64,000 nt of DNA from Spinacia oleracea (Eukaryota > Streptophyta > Magnoliopsida > Caryophyllales > Amaranthaceae): the NCBI RefSeq assembly GCF_020520425.1, contig NC_079488.1:87835285-87899284 (forward strand), given 5' to 3'. Within the stretch, counting starts at the first letter, position 1; every line of letters begins with the position of its first letter. The translations under genes and the position numbers were made by a program. The notes beneath the pieces were generated by a model. It saw only the letters and a program-made list of their open reading frames with translations. It had not been told where the DNA came from and did not search any database. Positions 45,255 through 60,200 of this stretch are shown piece by piece.

Positions 45255-48200
45255 TCAACTAACAGCCCCACTTTCTTCGGAGGTGGCAAGACTCAATACT
45301 GGTGGTGGGACTGGGTTGAAACCATTTGTCTTGTCTTTTGAGGTAATGATTTTCAATGGCACAGCATTAGCTTCTGAAGAAACAGTTTCCTGCTGCTGCT
45401 GCTGTAACATTTCCAGGCGTTTTGAAGATGGAACATCACCTTTGCAGTACCTGCGCCAAATGTTTCGATATACTTGTTCCAAACCAAGAGTGAAATTTGC
45501 TCCATTACATACTGGTGACTTCACCATAAGATCCCGCAGAGTCATCCTTAGATTCGAGAGTGCTGTCACATCTGAAGCCAACTGAATTGCCAGCTCAACA
45601 TACTGATCCTCAGTCTTGGCCACCAGATTATCTAACCCTGCATAAAAAATAAAGGAAACAATTCAGATTTCAATTACTAAGAGACAAATTTCCCTATTAC
45701 CAATAGATTTATTCTTTGTTCCACAATAAGAATTAAATTCTTGTAGGAAGTGCAACAACTTTCGAATATTATTGAATTCCCTTGTACGCCCCAAGGTTAA
45801 TGGCGTTAACATGTTTCACTGACACTACAGAACTTTTACTTCCTAGGAATACATGTTGGAAGTGTGACGTCAGGGAACAGAGGGGGGAGGGGGTCATTTT
45901 CAATTTGTTTGTTGTGGGAACTTCCTATGGTCAACACAACAACTCAAATAAGCACTTCCATGGAAGTTTGTTTAATGTTCGTTCTTATATGGGAAAGGTA
46001 TCTATTACAACTTCGGCATCAGAATAGGATATTGACATTGGTACACTAAGTATGGACAGTTATGTTTTTCTCGTGGGGAAGGGGGGGTATGGCACCTGGA
46101 ACAAACACATATAGTATAATTGTAGCCAATGATAAGATGCAGATTGCAAAAAGAACAAACATAAGGGTGCAAGATGGAATTGCTTACCAACTTTGCTAAG
46201 CAGACTAACACCAACATTATGAGCATGCACACTGCCAGCCATAGTAACACATGGAACTCCCATGTAGAGTGACTCACATGTTGTGGTTGTTCCGGCATAT
46301 GGAAAAGTGTCCAGGCTACATAAACACCAGAGTAGCAAGTATTAAGAGACCAAAAAGTATTACAAAGGAATGAGGAAAAAACTCACATATTAAAAGAGAA
46401 AGACATTGAACACTTAGAAGAACAATTCTAGAACGCTTATGATCGGCACAGTATGGGAGGGGGTGAATGGTGAACAAAGGCAGTTCAACTGAGAATGTTT
46501 TGTTAGCAAACTTGACAAGTAAGAAACACGTTCAACAAAAAGAAAATCAGATAAGATTTGATGATGCTTTCAATGCTTCAAAAACGCACAAGTACAAGAG
46601 ATCTAAAAGTGAACACAATGAGAAAATGGAGCAACGAGATCACTCTATTTCCTAGGATAGCTACCTCTTATAATATGAGTATCAGGTTGTTTAGAGTACA
46701 AAATATGTTCTAGAAATGATTTTAAAGGTTTATTGGCACTTAAGGTGTGCCTCGCCTACGAAAGGCGTGCACTTTCGCCTTGCGCTTAGACTCCAGGACC
46801 CTTGTTCTCTTCGGTGCGCTTCACGCTTTTAAAACTAAGGCGTAATGCGAATACATACTCGTTCCGTGCACCAAATCGTACAATGCATTAGGTAACCCAT
46901 CTCCGTGGCTGATCCTCCAATTCATCTTTTTTCCAAGGGAAAGCTATGAGTGATGTGCAGGAGGCAGGACCTTGGGTGGAAATTGGATCAGGTTATGTCT
47001 CTCATTTGCACTTTGAGAAGATCTGGGTGAATCTAAACATGCTCTTGCTACTCTTCAGATGTTTATGTTTGTTATTCTGAGGCTTAAGACTAACTTCTAC
47101 TATGTTTTTTGTAACTTTTAACATGTTTTGATAAACTTTCATATTATGAAAAAAAATTGATGCATAAACATTTTAAAGGTTTAAATGGTTACCTTTATAC
47201 AGTATCTGTGATTTACTATGAATAATTTTTATTAAAATGAAAACTTTTATCACTAAAAAATAGATGGTCATTCAAAGTGCATAAAAGTATTTACTTAAGT
47301 TAAACATAACATTAAAAAAATATAGTCATTTGTGAAGGATATTAGTAATAACTTTTAACAATAAGATACTCCCTCCGTATTTAAATAGGAGATACACTTA
47401 CCATTTCCGGCCGTATTTAAATAGGAGATACACTTGCCATTTTTAGTAACTTTTCAACCCCACCATCTAATTAAATAATACTCCAACCCCACTACCATAT
47501 TAAACAATTAATTTCATAAACCCCACAGTCCCACACCCCTCCAAAATTTAATGGTCCCCACTTATTTTACTTGATTAAAATATTTACCCCAACCCCACTT
47601 GTTTTATTATTTTATTTCATTCAACTATTTTTCCTTAATACCCGTACCCGACCAAGTGTATCTCCTATTTAAATACGGAGTGAGTATTAACCATTGGGTT
47701 TAGAAATATAAACAGTGGGCTGTTGCTAACAAACCAAGGAATTGCATAAGGCTTTTTCATCTTCTCTCCTCTTCTCTCCTCTCCTTCCTCTCAACTACTT
47801 TAATTTTCCTTTGCTCTGTTCTGATCTTCCAAGAATTACAATTCAACTTACTAAAAGAAGCAAACAATATGAAAAAAATTGGCTGAAGAGATTTAATTAA
47901 CGAGGTTAATTGAGATTTGGCAAGCCACCTTGAAGCAAGGTTAAGGAATTGTTGCATGTCTCCAGAAAATCTACGATGGTGTCCAGACCAGCCATGATGT
48001 ATCTCCGACAAGAGTATTTTTCCGAAATTTTCTTGAGTTGCTTTCTCTCTCTCCTTTGTCTTGGTTGATTAAAAAAACCCACCCAAAGGCTTGCCCAGTC
48101 TTGCCGTCCATCTTAAGTTCTTAACCCACCCGAGATTGGTCGCTGAATGGGGGTGAGAGATTCATGGTACAGCTTTTGATTTTGGTTCTCAATTGTGCAT

Positions 48201-51200
48201 CTCTAAAATGAACCAGAGATGAAGGACATGAAAGAATATAATATATTGTGTGCTTAGTTTTAAAAAAATGCGTCTTGGGTGCACCTAGGCACAAGGCACA
48301 GGTCTTGGCGCCTAGCCGCCTAGCCGTGACAAGCTCAAGCACCCTCCAAAAGGCGTGCGCTTTGCGCCTTTTTCCCAGGCTCAACGCGCAACGCCTTACC
48401 CGCCTTATGGTATAAAGCTCCGGTTGTTGACAAGTAATATTTTTTTAATAAAAAAGGCCAAAAACGCTTTTAGTGGTTCCCTAACTATTAGAATACTATA
48501 TTGAAAAGAGGAGAGGAAACCCTAAGTTTTTCCATCTTTTCCTTGTCTCTTTCAACGACAGGTCATGCAAAATCCTCCATCTTCTATTTTAAACTGTTTT
48601 ATGTAAGGTGTAGAGCACTTCTTTTGAGAATCTAAACGAATAGCGAGTGACTAAAAAGTTACTTGAACCTTCCTTAGTCCCTTTTTGTTTGGTTTTTTTC
48701 CTGAAAAAGGCTTTTGATTTTATTGTAATCCTACTTTACCCCTTGTGACAACAAGTATCACGGAGTACTATTTTGATTTTTTTTCAGAAAATAATTACCA
48801 CAAAAAGTTTAAAAATTGTGCGCCTTGAGTGCGAAAGGCGCGCAACGTCGCCTTGCGCCTAGGCTCCAGGGGCGCCTCGCGCCTTTTAAAACTAAGATTG
48901 TGTGAGGGTATTTTTGACAAACAAAAAGCCCCATCAAGTATGAACCCCTGTTTGGCCTTATTTCTGTTTCTCATGCTCAGAAACAGTTCAAGAAACCTGG
49001 CCAAACATTATCTAAAGAAGAAACAAGAAAGAGCATTTCTCACATTTTAAGGCCCAAAATACCACTTAGACATGACCACTCTTAAGAAGTTGTAGCGAAA
49101 AGAAACAACACAATTTCCCAGAATAGAACTTAAGGTTGAGAGTTTTTGTGGGATAAAGTTTTTTTTCCGCTTCTTTATGATGTATTCTATGGATTTGTTC
49201 TTGGGCTTCAGAATTGACAAATATGTACAGCGATTGGCGTACTATTGTCCTCGTTAATACTTTTAGAGGATTTGTGGCCCTCCGTTGACATGTGTACCTT
49301 AATTTTCTATTATTCACTATAAAAAAAATTTGCTTACATTTTGAGAAACCACACCAACCAGGAAAGTAGGAAAAGTATCAATAAGGGTAGAGGATGGAAT
49401 TATATATACATGAATAGGCATTCATATACCTATGGACATGAATACATGATAAATATAATCCTTACGGAACTTGTAATCCATCTCCAAGACCCTATTTTAA
49501 TTTTAATATCAAAGCCATTTTGTGCAGATGCAGTCTCCAGAAGCAGCAGCATCGCTCAAAGCAAATGTTTAACCAATGGTCCATAAGAACATCCAACGAT
49601 CCCACTTTCAAATCCCCCACAAGCTGAATAACCTCAGTATTACGAGCAAAAACAAAGGGGAGCAAGATAATAATAGCATAACTACCAAGAACACATAAAC
49701 AACAGATGGCTAACTCCCTAATCAGTACCAGCAGACTGCATACAACATGTAGAGATAGGAGTAATTTGAATAGTAAAAAAGATGTTTCTCACTAATGGAG
49801 GATTAAATATTTAAATGTACACTTTGCACAGTTGCTGATTTGCACCCCAATGACAGAGAATATATTATGAAGAGGTTAGAAGGCGAGGGAAACACGCCAA
49901 CATGCTCCATCATGTAAAAAATATGCAGGACAGAGTGAGGCCTTACCTGATGTCCATGAGAGCATATGCTTGCAAATGATCGTGATTCAGAAGAATTAAA
50001 GGCAATAGATCAACACGTACAGGATCCACTCCCAGCTGCTCTAATGTGGAAAGAAATTTATGCCTTATACTGTCGCAGCAAAAAGGTTTGCATTTCACCA
50101 CTAGGCGTGAGTTTGCTACAGCACATAATATTCTTGCCCAAACTTGCAAAACTTTAGGTGTTATCTGAAAAAGACATAGGAAGACACATGATTCATAAAT
50201 CAAAATTCACTTCAAGATAGATGGTAGACAAGTTCAGATAGCGAATGATGCACTCTTATTCTCCACAAATAAAAAAAGGCATACCTTTGCTAAATTGTTA
50301 AAGCTACCAAAAGTGACAAAGCCATTATTAAGAGCTGGAGCTGCAGAAACAGGGCCAGCTTCTGGAGAAGGTGTGTAACAAAGAAAAGAATCTGGTAACC
50401 GAACTAACTCCTCGACATGCCTGTCATCAACAGGTTGGTAAGTTACAATAACTTAATATCAGGGTTTGCCACTACAAAAGGGAAAGGTAACATGTACAAA
50501 TGTACAATACAGCAAAAATACATCCAGACATACTTCTGTTTCGTATCTGGGGGATCAGCCAGTGTATCAGTAATTCTGTAGTCGATGGTTGGTAAGCCAG
50601 TGGTATTTGGGTAGCCAATCCAAGTCACCTGTAATCCAAAAGAAAAATGGGAATCTCTATCAAAACTCAAGCATTTTGTTTTATTGTAAAGTTTTCGCTT
50701 AAAGAATATCACAAAACATGTAGCAGCTAACTACTACCATAAAAGGATCCTATATGAACATGTAAACTAAGGTTTTTCTTTTGGAATTCAAGGCATAGTG
50801 GCATACCACAAAACTACATCAGTTCATCATCCAGTCTATTACATTCGTCCTGATACATGTTTGCATAAAATAAAGACAGTTCGGGTACAAATCTATTGAA
50901 GTTCACAAAGCTAAGTGATTAACTTCATATTTTGTCTCGAGGATTAACAAAAGAGTGGCCAAGTGATTTGAAAGATACTTCAACAGTGCAGGTATCGTGG
51001 ATCTCATATAACATAAGAACATAAAAATAAAAACCATAACTGGGGGCAATTAGAGCATCTCTCTCTCAAACTTACCTGCAATGGAGCAGGTCGACAAGCC
51101 ATTGTTCCCAATTTATTATTCGCTGTATGCCCAGTAAGTTCTACAAAAATATCAACCTTGTCTTCTCTGACCATTTGAGCAACCTTCTTCTCATCTATGC

Positions 51201-54200
51201 CATATATATCTCTCCAGATCCCACCCTTTTTAACAACTTTGTCCCGAAATCTCAAAGTTTTGGCGTCCGCCTGCAGAAACAGCATAAGCAAATATCTTAG
51301 GTAAAACAGCAAAATATGCAATTACCAGAATCATTGTCCTGAAATGCTTCACCGTTAATTCAAGAAAAAGAAAAACAGAACGTCAAACTACAAGCCAAAG
51401 ACATACATAAATTCCAATCAAGCAACAGGAACATGAAAAACACTAAAAGAAAAGGATGACCACAATACAATCAGACACTACTAACCCAACAGAATGCAAC
51501 TTTCTCTAAACTTTCATCACACTCAGAAGATTGTAATGAATTAACTTCAACTAGTGTCACGAAGTCAACAGTTTGGCATTGAAACAAGAAAATATATCGA
51601 GTGTTTGGAAACAAAACTAGATTTGCAACAGTTAAAGTAAGGCATACCTTCACTACTGCTGAATATATGATCACTTTGTAGCTCGTGTAGTCATGCTGTG
51701 CTAATGGTGCTTCTACGAAGTACGATACAGAGTGGGTGAAAAAATCAGGGGAAACATATCCAACAACAAGAGGTCTTTCAGGTTCCTTTGGGTTGTCCCA
51801 TGATGTAAACTGTGGATACAGCCTCGTGAACCGCCTACCCCAGTCTCTGCAGAAGCATAGCTCAATTGAGAAGAAGCAGAACTGAAAGCTAAATCCTACT
51901 TATGATAATTCACTACCCTGTTAGGGTGTTGCCTTTCACTTTTAATTCCCTAACCTGTTTGGCTGTTGCCTTCCACTTTAAGAGAAAGTTTCATTTCAAA
52001 AATGGATAATCATAAGGGGCCTAGAAGTCAACAAAAGAAGAAATACAAAGGGTTTCCCCCCCCCCCCCCCCCCTTCACACACACATACACAAAGCTCCAA
52101 CATTTTGTTTGATTAAGAGGCAAAGAGTTGAATTTGGTCTTTCAAATCATGATTTGTCCATATTGTAAAAATGTTGCGGCACTGTTGCTTGAGTATCATA
52201 AACAAAAAATTCGATCATCATAAAAAGAACGTTAAGTACAACAGATCAGCTCAAACCTGTGAGCTTCATATAGCTTGTCATCATCTCCTTCGTTGATGTA
52301 GTTCATAGCAAGTAAACGATTCTGGAAAAAAAAATCAGATAATATTTGAGATGTTGGGTACTTGAATCAAGAAACAGAGGACATATATCCCCGATAAATT
52401 TTCCAAGAACCTCCCTCCCCTATTTCATCTGCCTGTAATTTGGAAAATAGCAAACAAGTGGAAACTATGTGGCAGATAAGTTGAATGAGTTGCAGGAATC
52501 ACACTCTTTCAAGAATCAATCTAGCAAACAAATCGAAACTACATGGCAGACGAGGTAGCAGAGACATGAAAAAAACACCCTGGATTTTCATACATTGACA
52601 AGCTCGTAGTTCATCACTAACTGAGAAACCCTCACCCCAAACAAAACATGAGGTTTCTAGTTAACAACCAACAAAAGTTAAGCTTTCAATAGATAACATG
52701 TCCGCAAAACATTAAAATAAACCTCTTAATACTCCCAGAATAAAACTTAAATACTTATTGACATACTTTTCTAGACAAAAGTGTTACATTTCCACGTTAT
52801 ACTCCATGTTTAGCCGTTCGGATATGAAACACATAGAAATGGAAGTCCCATCCCATTTTCTTGACCTCCTCTATAAATACATATGAGCAGGCTGCAGATC
52901 AATGATTGCATTTAGGGATGCTAATGAGCCGAGTCGAGCTCGAGTTTGGCTAAGCTCGACTCGAACTCGAAAACTCATAGTCAAACTCGACTCGACTCGA
53001 AAACTCGCGAGCTTAAAATTTTCAAACTCGACTCGAACTCGAAAATTAAACCCGAGCTCGAAGTCGACTCGAAATCGGCTCGAAATCAGCTCGAAAACCC
53101 AAGCTCGAGCTCAAAAACTAAACTCAAGCTCGAACTCGACTCGAAATGGGCTCGAAAACACAAGCACTCGAGCTAAAACTCGACTCGAGATCGCCTTGAA
53201 AACCCAAAATTGAGCTTAAATTCGACTTGAATCAAATACAAATCTTATAAAAAGTAAGTTTATACCCCAAATCAATATATCCATTAGCCCAAATGAAAGC
53301 CCAATGGAAGTGATCTGTACACTTTCACACTCAAAGAGTAATACTTATAACCCTTTCCCCCTTTCCTCCCTCACTTATTTACCAATGTGGGACAAAGTTA
53401 ATATAACATTTTCTTCTTTCCTCCCTCACTTATTTAACCATGTGGGACAAAATGAATATACTTATTTCCTTCTTTCCTCCTTCATATATGTACCAACGTT
53501 GGAGTAATGGTAGAAGACATTTTGACTGCCAAATAGTGTAATCTAGATGGACGATTTAGATTTTCTTTTTTTGTCCTTAATAATTTATTCATCCATTTTA
53601 GGAAGAAAAAGAAATTATATTTTTTTTAAGGAATATAAAAACATAAAATGATGAATAAAAATGATAAAATAAAACATTTATATTTTTATAAAAGTTTATA
53701 TTATGTATATATAATTCGAGCTTCTCGAGCTTTTCGAGTCGAGTATCAAGTTGCTCGACTCGACTCATTAAATTTTCGAGTCGATCTCGAGCTCGAGTCG
53801 AGCTGATTCGAGTCGAGTTTTGACCGAGCTTTGACCGAGTCGGGTTCGAGTAGCTCGCGAGTTCGGGGAGCTCATAAGCACCCTATTTGCATTAAACAGC
53901 ATACTCAAGTTTCAACTGTAACTGGAGTAGTAAGACTTGAACTGCTAAGAATCAGCTTAGCTTCAGACAGACGTAACTGATAAAATGTGAGAATAAAAGG
54001 AAGAAGATGAAGTTTGATAGGTTAGTAACTGGAAAAGAGCAATAACAGTGGACAGTTACAAGCAAGCGAGAGAGTTTGCTCCCTCCAAAATGTAAAACAG
54101 CTAACACTAAACTCTAGTCTAAATGATTTTCAGCATGCCTTCTATCTCTCTGATTTGTCCCATTTATAGAGCGTCTGCCCTCCTTAACTAACTTCTTCAA

Positions 54201-57200
54201 GCTACGAACAACTTCAATATAATGCTACTCCCTAAAGTGCCCCTCCCCCTAAATATCGATGCTTAGCATGAACCTACTTCTTTCCCCCCATGCCCAACAT
54301 TTAGCTCCCGGCCCAGACATTTAACAGTAGAGTTACATTGTCAACAACTGAAATTTGTACAAAGAAGTACCTGGCCTGCATTGCGTGAATCAGGATCTAT
54401 CTTGAGACATTGCTCATAAGCTTCAATAGCACGAGAAATCTCGCCAGCATCTCTGTATAGAACTCCTACCAAATAGCAATGCAGAAGAATAAGTTATGTT
54501 CCAACAAAAGAACCAAGTACCAACATGCTACTGACAAAAAAACATAATGCTAGAACTGCCAATGTTAACACAATACCCCACCCCCCTATATCATTATCTG
54601 CCCACTCAAGCAACTTCTCTAGTCCATATTATCTGTCGTTCTACAATAGCAATATTAATTGCTAATAGCTACTTTCAAGTGCTGATAAAAATAGCTAATC
54701 AGTTTTTTTTTTTATTACCAATACTGTAACTAAAACTTTCCAAGTCGAGCTGCATAACCTTAAAAAGTTCTAACGAACTAACGGAGTACAGAGGAATGGA
54801 GAATTTGAGGTAGTAAAAAGCGCCCAGTTTTCTTTATCTACTTTACTATCAAGGTCAAACCAAAGCAACCACCAACATATGCAGTGAATTTTCCACGCAA
54901 AAACACTTATCCTCTCTTTTCCAACCTTGCCCCTAAGCCCAAGTTAATGCATTCCGAACTTAAGTTGCTAGAATATTATATGGTAGTTGGACTGCACACA
55001 TGTTTTCCCACAACATCACCAATCTACTAACCTCGTCACACAACCCAGGAGAACTAGGGACTCATTAGCTGACTAGCTTCAAAAATCACAGACTACTCAC
55101 AGAGTATTCAGTTGAACACTTGAACATTCATCATTGCATCACTTGTTGAAACCAAGTTCAATGGATAAGTCAGCAAAAGTATTGAAGTTCAACCGAAAGA
55201 CCATATTAAACACCTAATACATTCAACATCCCCATTAAAACAAAAACCTCTGCAAGGTGCACGCACACTAAAGAACCACAAAGCTACCAATCTATCACAA
55301 GGGAATGGACCACCAAGAAAACTACAAGATATATTAACCTTTTCCTATAAGCTGCAATAATTAACAAGTTTATTCTTTGGAGCATCAAGCTTAGCCATAG
55401 CGGCAATACCATTAATAAGATCATAATGAAGACAAAATTCATCACTTTTTCAGGAAACAGGTGAAATATTGTCCTCTACCCAACCCCAACCTAAAGAAAG
55501 ATAAAAGGATTGAGGATCTTGAACAATTGAATCATCATATAGATCACTGTTATAAATTTATGATTCACCAACAACTTAGTTACAAAAGTTTCTGGACTAA
55601 ACTATGAACATAGAGGACTCCTTCAACCGCCTGTTTTCCTAAAATAATAGAGCCAGCAAAAGCGGTATCATACCAGGTGAGTTGATATCACTTGCTTTCA
55701 AGAAAAATATAAAAAGATAAATTTGAGAAAAGATTTTTAAAGATATCAAAGTCCCGGTTTTAGCATTCTCTAATGCAGTATTTTAAATGTACCATCAAAA
55801 TCCAATCCGACAAAAACGAAATTAAAAATAATTTGTACTCAACATTTTCCTCAAGTTTAGAAGGTAAAACAGCATCCCAGCAAACTGTATCAAACCTCTT
55901 TTGGTTGTATTACTAAAAGAACACCATAACTCCTAGAGCAGCCAAACTTGATTTAAATTAAGCAATTTTCAGTAACATTTCAGCAGGGTCCAATGTCTGA
56001 TTATCAGAACGACTTATATCAATAAAACAAACATAGGTACAGCTAAATGGGATACAAATTTGAGAGACCGTGAAAGGTACGCATGACTACTGATGACAGC
56101 ATATACCTAAATTATTGTACGCTTCAGCATAAGTAGGATTTGCTATAATGGCTTTCTCGATCATGGTAGCAGCAGCATCCATTTTTCCCTGCATTACGAA
56201 AGAAGACTAAATACCAATTCTAAAGAGAAAAGTCTTCTATAGGAATAAAAGAAAAGAAAATATGAAAATATACCTGAACTGTATAAACAACACCAAGATT
56301 ATTCAGAGACTGGGAGAAGTTCGGTTTAATTGACAGAGCCATCTGCAACGCCATAGAAATCAATCATATTTCATTTTAATGATATTGGTATTGAATTATT
56401 GATCAGTGGCATTACAGCAGTAATGAATTAAAAAAGAATTTTAAGTGATGCATAATATATTGGAATCACCTGGTAACACTCGACTGCCTTATCAAGATTT
56501 TCACGATCTTTGTAGATAACTCCTAAGTTATTGCATGCTTCTGCACATTGAGGATTGAAATGGAAAGCAAGTTCATAGAAGACGATTGCCTGCATGAAAG
56601 AAATAAAATATCATCTTCAATCAGGAGATCACAAAATCTCTACAGAAGGGAACTGGCCCTCCCAAGTCCCAATATTGCTAGCCGTCTTGGCATGCAGTTA
56701 ATTGTCCCACAGCAATATCACTTCTTTTTTTATTACGATAAGGTACAAGCCATACAACTACATTAAAAAGATGGAAACAATTACGAATATTTTCGCAAAA
56801 TAAATAATGATGAAAATATGAAATGAATAATCAATCACAGATGAACAGGAGAAAAGAACGATAACTGCAAAAATAGACATAGTATAAATGGAAATAATAT
56901 ATGCTTTGCGCATAGAAAATGACCCTTCTGAGAGAACTTACCATGTCAAACTTCAGCATTTCACCATATGCAACACCAAGGTTGTACATAGCATCAGCAT
57001 AATGCCAATTGTAGTATAGAGCTTTTTTATAGTATGCTACACCTTGTTCAATGTCACCCTCTAGCTTAACCTGAATAAAGTATTAGTGTTTGTTAACAAG
57101 AGAGTAAAATAGAACAATAGAAGTGTTAAATATTGAATCTTTGAGAAAATAACCAGATAATAATAAAATTAACGAAATAAAATAAAACTCATAGAGGGGG

Positions 57201-60200
57201 AAACATTTCAAAATCTAATGGAATGAAAAATACAAGCAGCGGATCAATAGCCACAAAACAAATTAGCGAAGGCGCATCAATATCTTAGTAGACTAAAGAT
57301 CACTACAGCTGAACAATAGAACTGAAAGGAATAGGTAAACAGGAGGTAGCAATATGATACAAAGGGGGTGCCACTCACAATCGAAAGAAGGGATACGGAC
57401 AAAAAAAGGTCACACCCACAAGGCCACAAGCTATTGTGAAGCATATCAACCAAAAAATCAAGAACAGTCAATAATCCCAAAACTTGGCACTAGCGTAAGC
57501 CTCAAAAGTTGGAAGTTGAAACCTTGACAACGGAAGCTACTGTACAGGGAGGCAAATTTTTTCTTCTAAAAATAAAACTGCCTCTAAAGTTCACCATCTC
57601 CCTTTCACAAGTATACAAAAACAACCCCAACCACATATTATTACAGAAAAGGCCAAGTTTTCCTTCTTGTTGCAAGATATGTACCAGGGAAATTCAAGTA
57701 AATTATTTCGAAACCTTTCCCGAAAGTTCAAATCTAAGGAAAGCTTTGAAAGTGGCATTAAGTAGGGATGATGGCATACTATCCTACTAGCACATGATGC
57801 GTGCTTAACTGCTTACATTTTCAAAATTCTAGTTTTATATTCAAGAAATGTTCCAACACTTTATAAATGTTCTTAACAATTTAAATCTCAAGTAAGGGTA
57901 TTATGGATATTTTACGTGGACATCAAAGTGATCAAGAGTTGGCTCATAGCCTTATACAATACAGATCAAGAAAAGTGACATTTCCTTTGGGACACAAGAA
58001 GTAGAATGTCAACATAAAATCCAAGACCAGGAATACAATAAGATCACTTTCCTTAGATGTTTAGAGCACCTTATGAACAACAACTGTTAAATGTAAGATA
58101 ATGCCGAAGAAGTCAAATGTCATTTCTTACAAGAAATAAAAGCGGCGAAACTACTCCCTCCGTCCCTTGAAGATTGCCCCATCCCCAACTTTCACTTTGT
58201 TAAGAGTTGTATTGAGAAAGTTGATAGATTTATCATTTGGCATGTGGGGTAGTTAATAAAGTAGAGAGAAACTGTGGAGACCATGTTAACTAAAGTGGAA
58301 ATGAGGCAATCTTTTAGGGGCGGCCCAGAGAGAAAGTGGAGCAATCTTTAAGGGACGGAGGGAGTATATAATAGGAGAAACAATTAACAGAAATTAAAGC
58401 ACAAGCTAAATGATGAATCACTACTTACCTTTGTTCCCAAATCAGTCAAAGCTATTGCCATATTATTCTTAGCAATCTCAAAATTTGGAGACACTGCTAA
58501 ACACCTGAGTCAAACAAAGCAGTACGGCAAATCAAAATTTACACACATTACATTAGCTAAAGTAAAAACATATACGAAGTTGTGCAAAGAGAATCATTCG
58601 TATAAGTTAATAACATTCCAAGTAAAAAATTTATGGAATGTGGGAAAGATGACCAGTTGCAATGCAACTCATAAGTGCATTTCCTATTACCAATGACACA
58701 AGCACGACTGATATGTATCCAGTGATTCCGGCCCTTGGGGAGACCAACAAGCATGCAACCTTACCCTAGATCAATAACTATTAGCAGACCTTGCCCAATA
58801 TCAAGTACTACAAGCATAAAGGCTGTTTCTAAAGAACTTCTTAAATTACTAAATTTAGTAGAGAAGTCCTCATGAATTATCAAAGCCAAGCACAGACGGA
58901 AAAGCAAATTACCTCTCATAACATGCTATAGCAGAATCCAGATCCCCTCTATTCTTGTATATGACACCCATGTTGCAGAATGCTTCAGCATACATAGGCC
59001 TTTCCAGTGCTGCCTTCTCATAACATGTCAGTGCAGTGTCATATTGCATCATTTCGGAGTAGACAACACCAAGGTTATAGTATGCTGGCTGCACATATAA
59101 CATATAAATGCTTAAACCAGTGACATTTAAAAATTACGCATGCTTCGAGACACTAAAGTAGGAATCCTTACAGCATAATGCGGATCTATTTTAAGAGCTT
59201 CATAATATTTCTGAATCCCTTCTTCAGTATTTCCAGCAAGCTTTAAGCTGGTCCCAATATCGGTCAGTACAATTGCTAAGCATTCTGCCGCTGGTTTATA
59301 TGACGGTTCAGCTCTTAGCGCCTTTTGATAAGACTGTAAACGGCACAAAATTCACATTTTAACGACTAAATTAGAGCAAAGATAAATCCAACTTCATGGG
59401 AATCACGACAGTACCTGTTCTTAACATTTCCACTGTTTTCCATTCCCAGTTCACGCAGAACAGAAGAATAGTATGTATAGAAGATAACACCCCCCCCCCT
59501 CCAAAGAATCAGAAAGGATAGATTCCCAACCTCCATCATCATGTGACTCGACGCAAACACTTGTTCAAATGATTTCAAAATTAATTAAGTGGAGGTAACA
59601 TACACTTCGAGTTGGCTGCTAGTTCTACGCTACTACGAAAACCACATAGACACCTTTTTGCCAAAATGAAACAATTCAGAAGTGATATTACCAGAAAAGA
59701 GGGAGAGTGGGGAGATTTTGCACTGCAGAAGGCCTCTAACATCTTTTACCAGCTCAACCCTTTTAGATTGTAGTTTCAAAAGAGAATCAACCAAAACTCC
59801 AAAAAGAAAACCAAAGCTCGTACAAGACTTTTAATGTCAAACGAAGTATAACTATGGGGTGTGTTCTGTTCCCTAGATTTTCACTTATGTGGATATCTAA
59901 ACTTAACTGAACTTAATTTAGTTATAGATTGAACTAAGGTAGCCTTATTAACCCAAAACTTAACTTATGAGATCTGAAGTGAACTTATCTCAACTATTTT
60001 TTCCTAAAATAAGTGGAAAAGGTGAGCAGAACAGGGCAACACCACCAACAACCCCCTCCCCAAAAAAATGGAATGAAAATAGGAGTCGGCATAAAACCAC
60101 TATACTGCTTCTTCTAGCTCCTTTGAAGGATGCTTTAGAATGATTCTTCTACCTCTCCTAGAATTTCTTCCCAGGTTTTTCCCTGTAATAGACTCCACGC

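Noticed and set aside
45121-45585. 154-codon frame on the + strand
   Set aside because: It is antisense to the last SPY exon, whose frame is confirmed by family similarity.
52902-53213. 103-codon Ser/Arg/Thr-rich frame in a SPY intron
   Set aside because: It is a translation of the short-repeat subterminal region of the hAT-type element.
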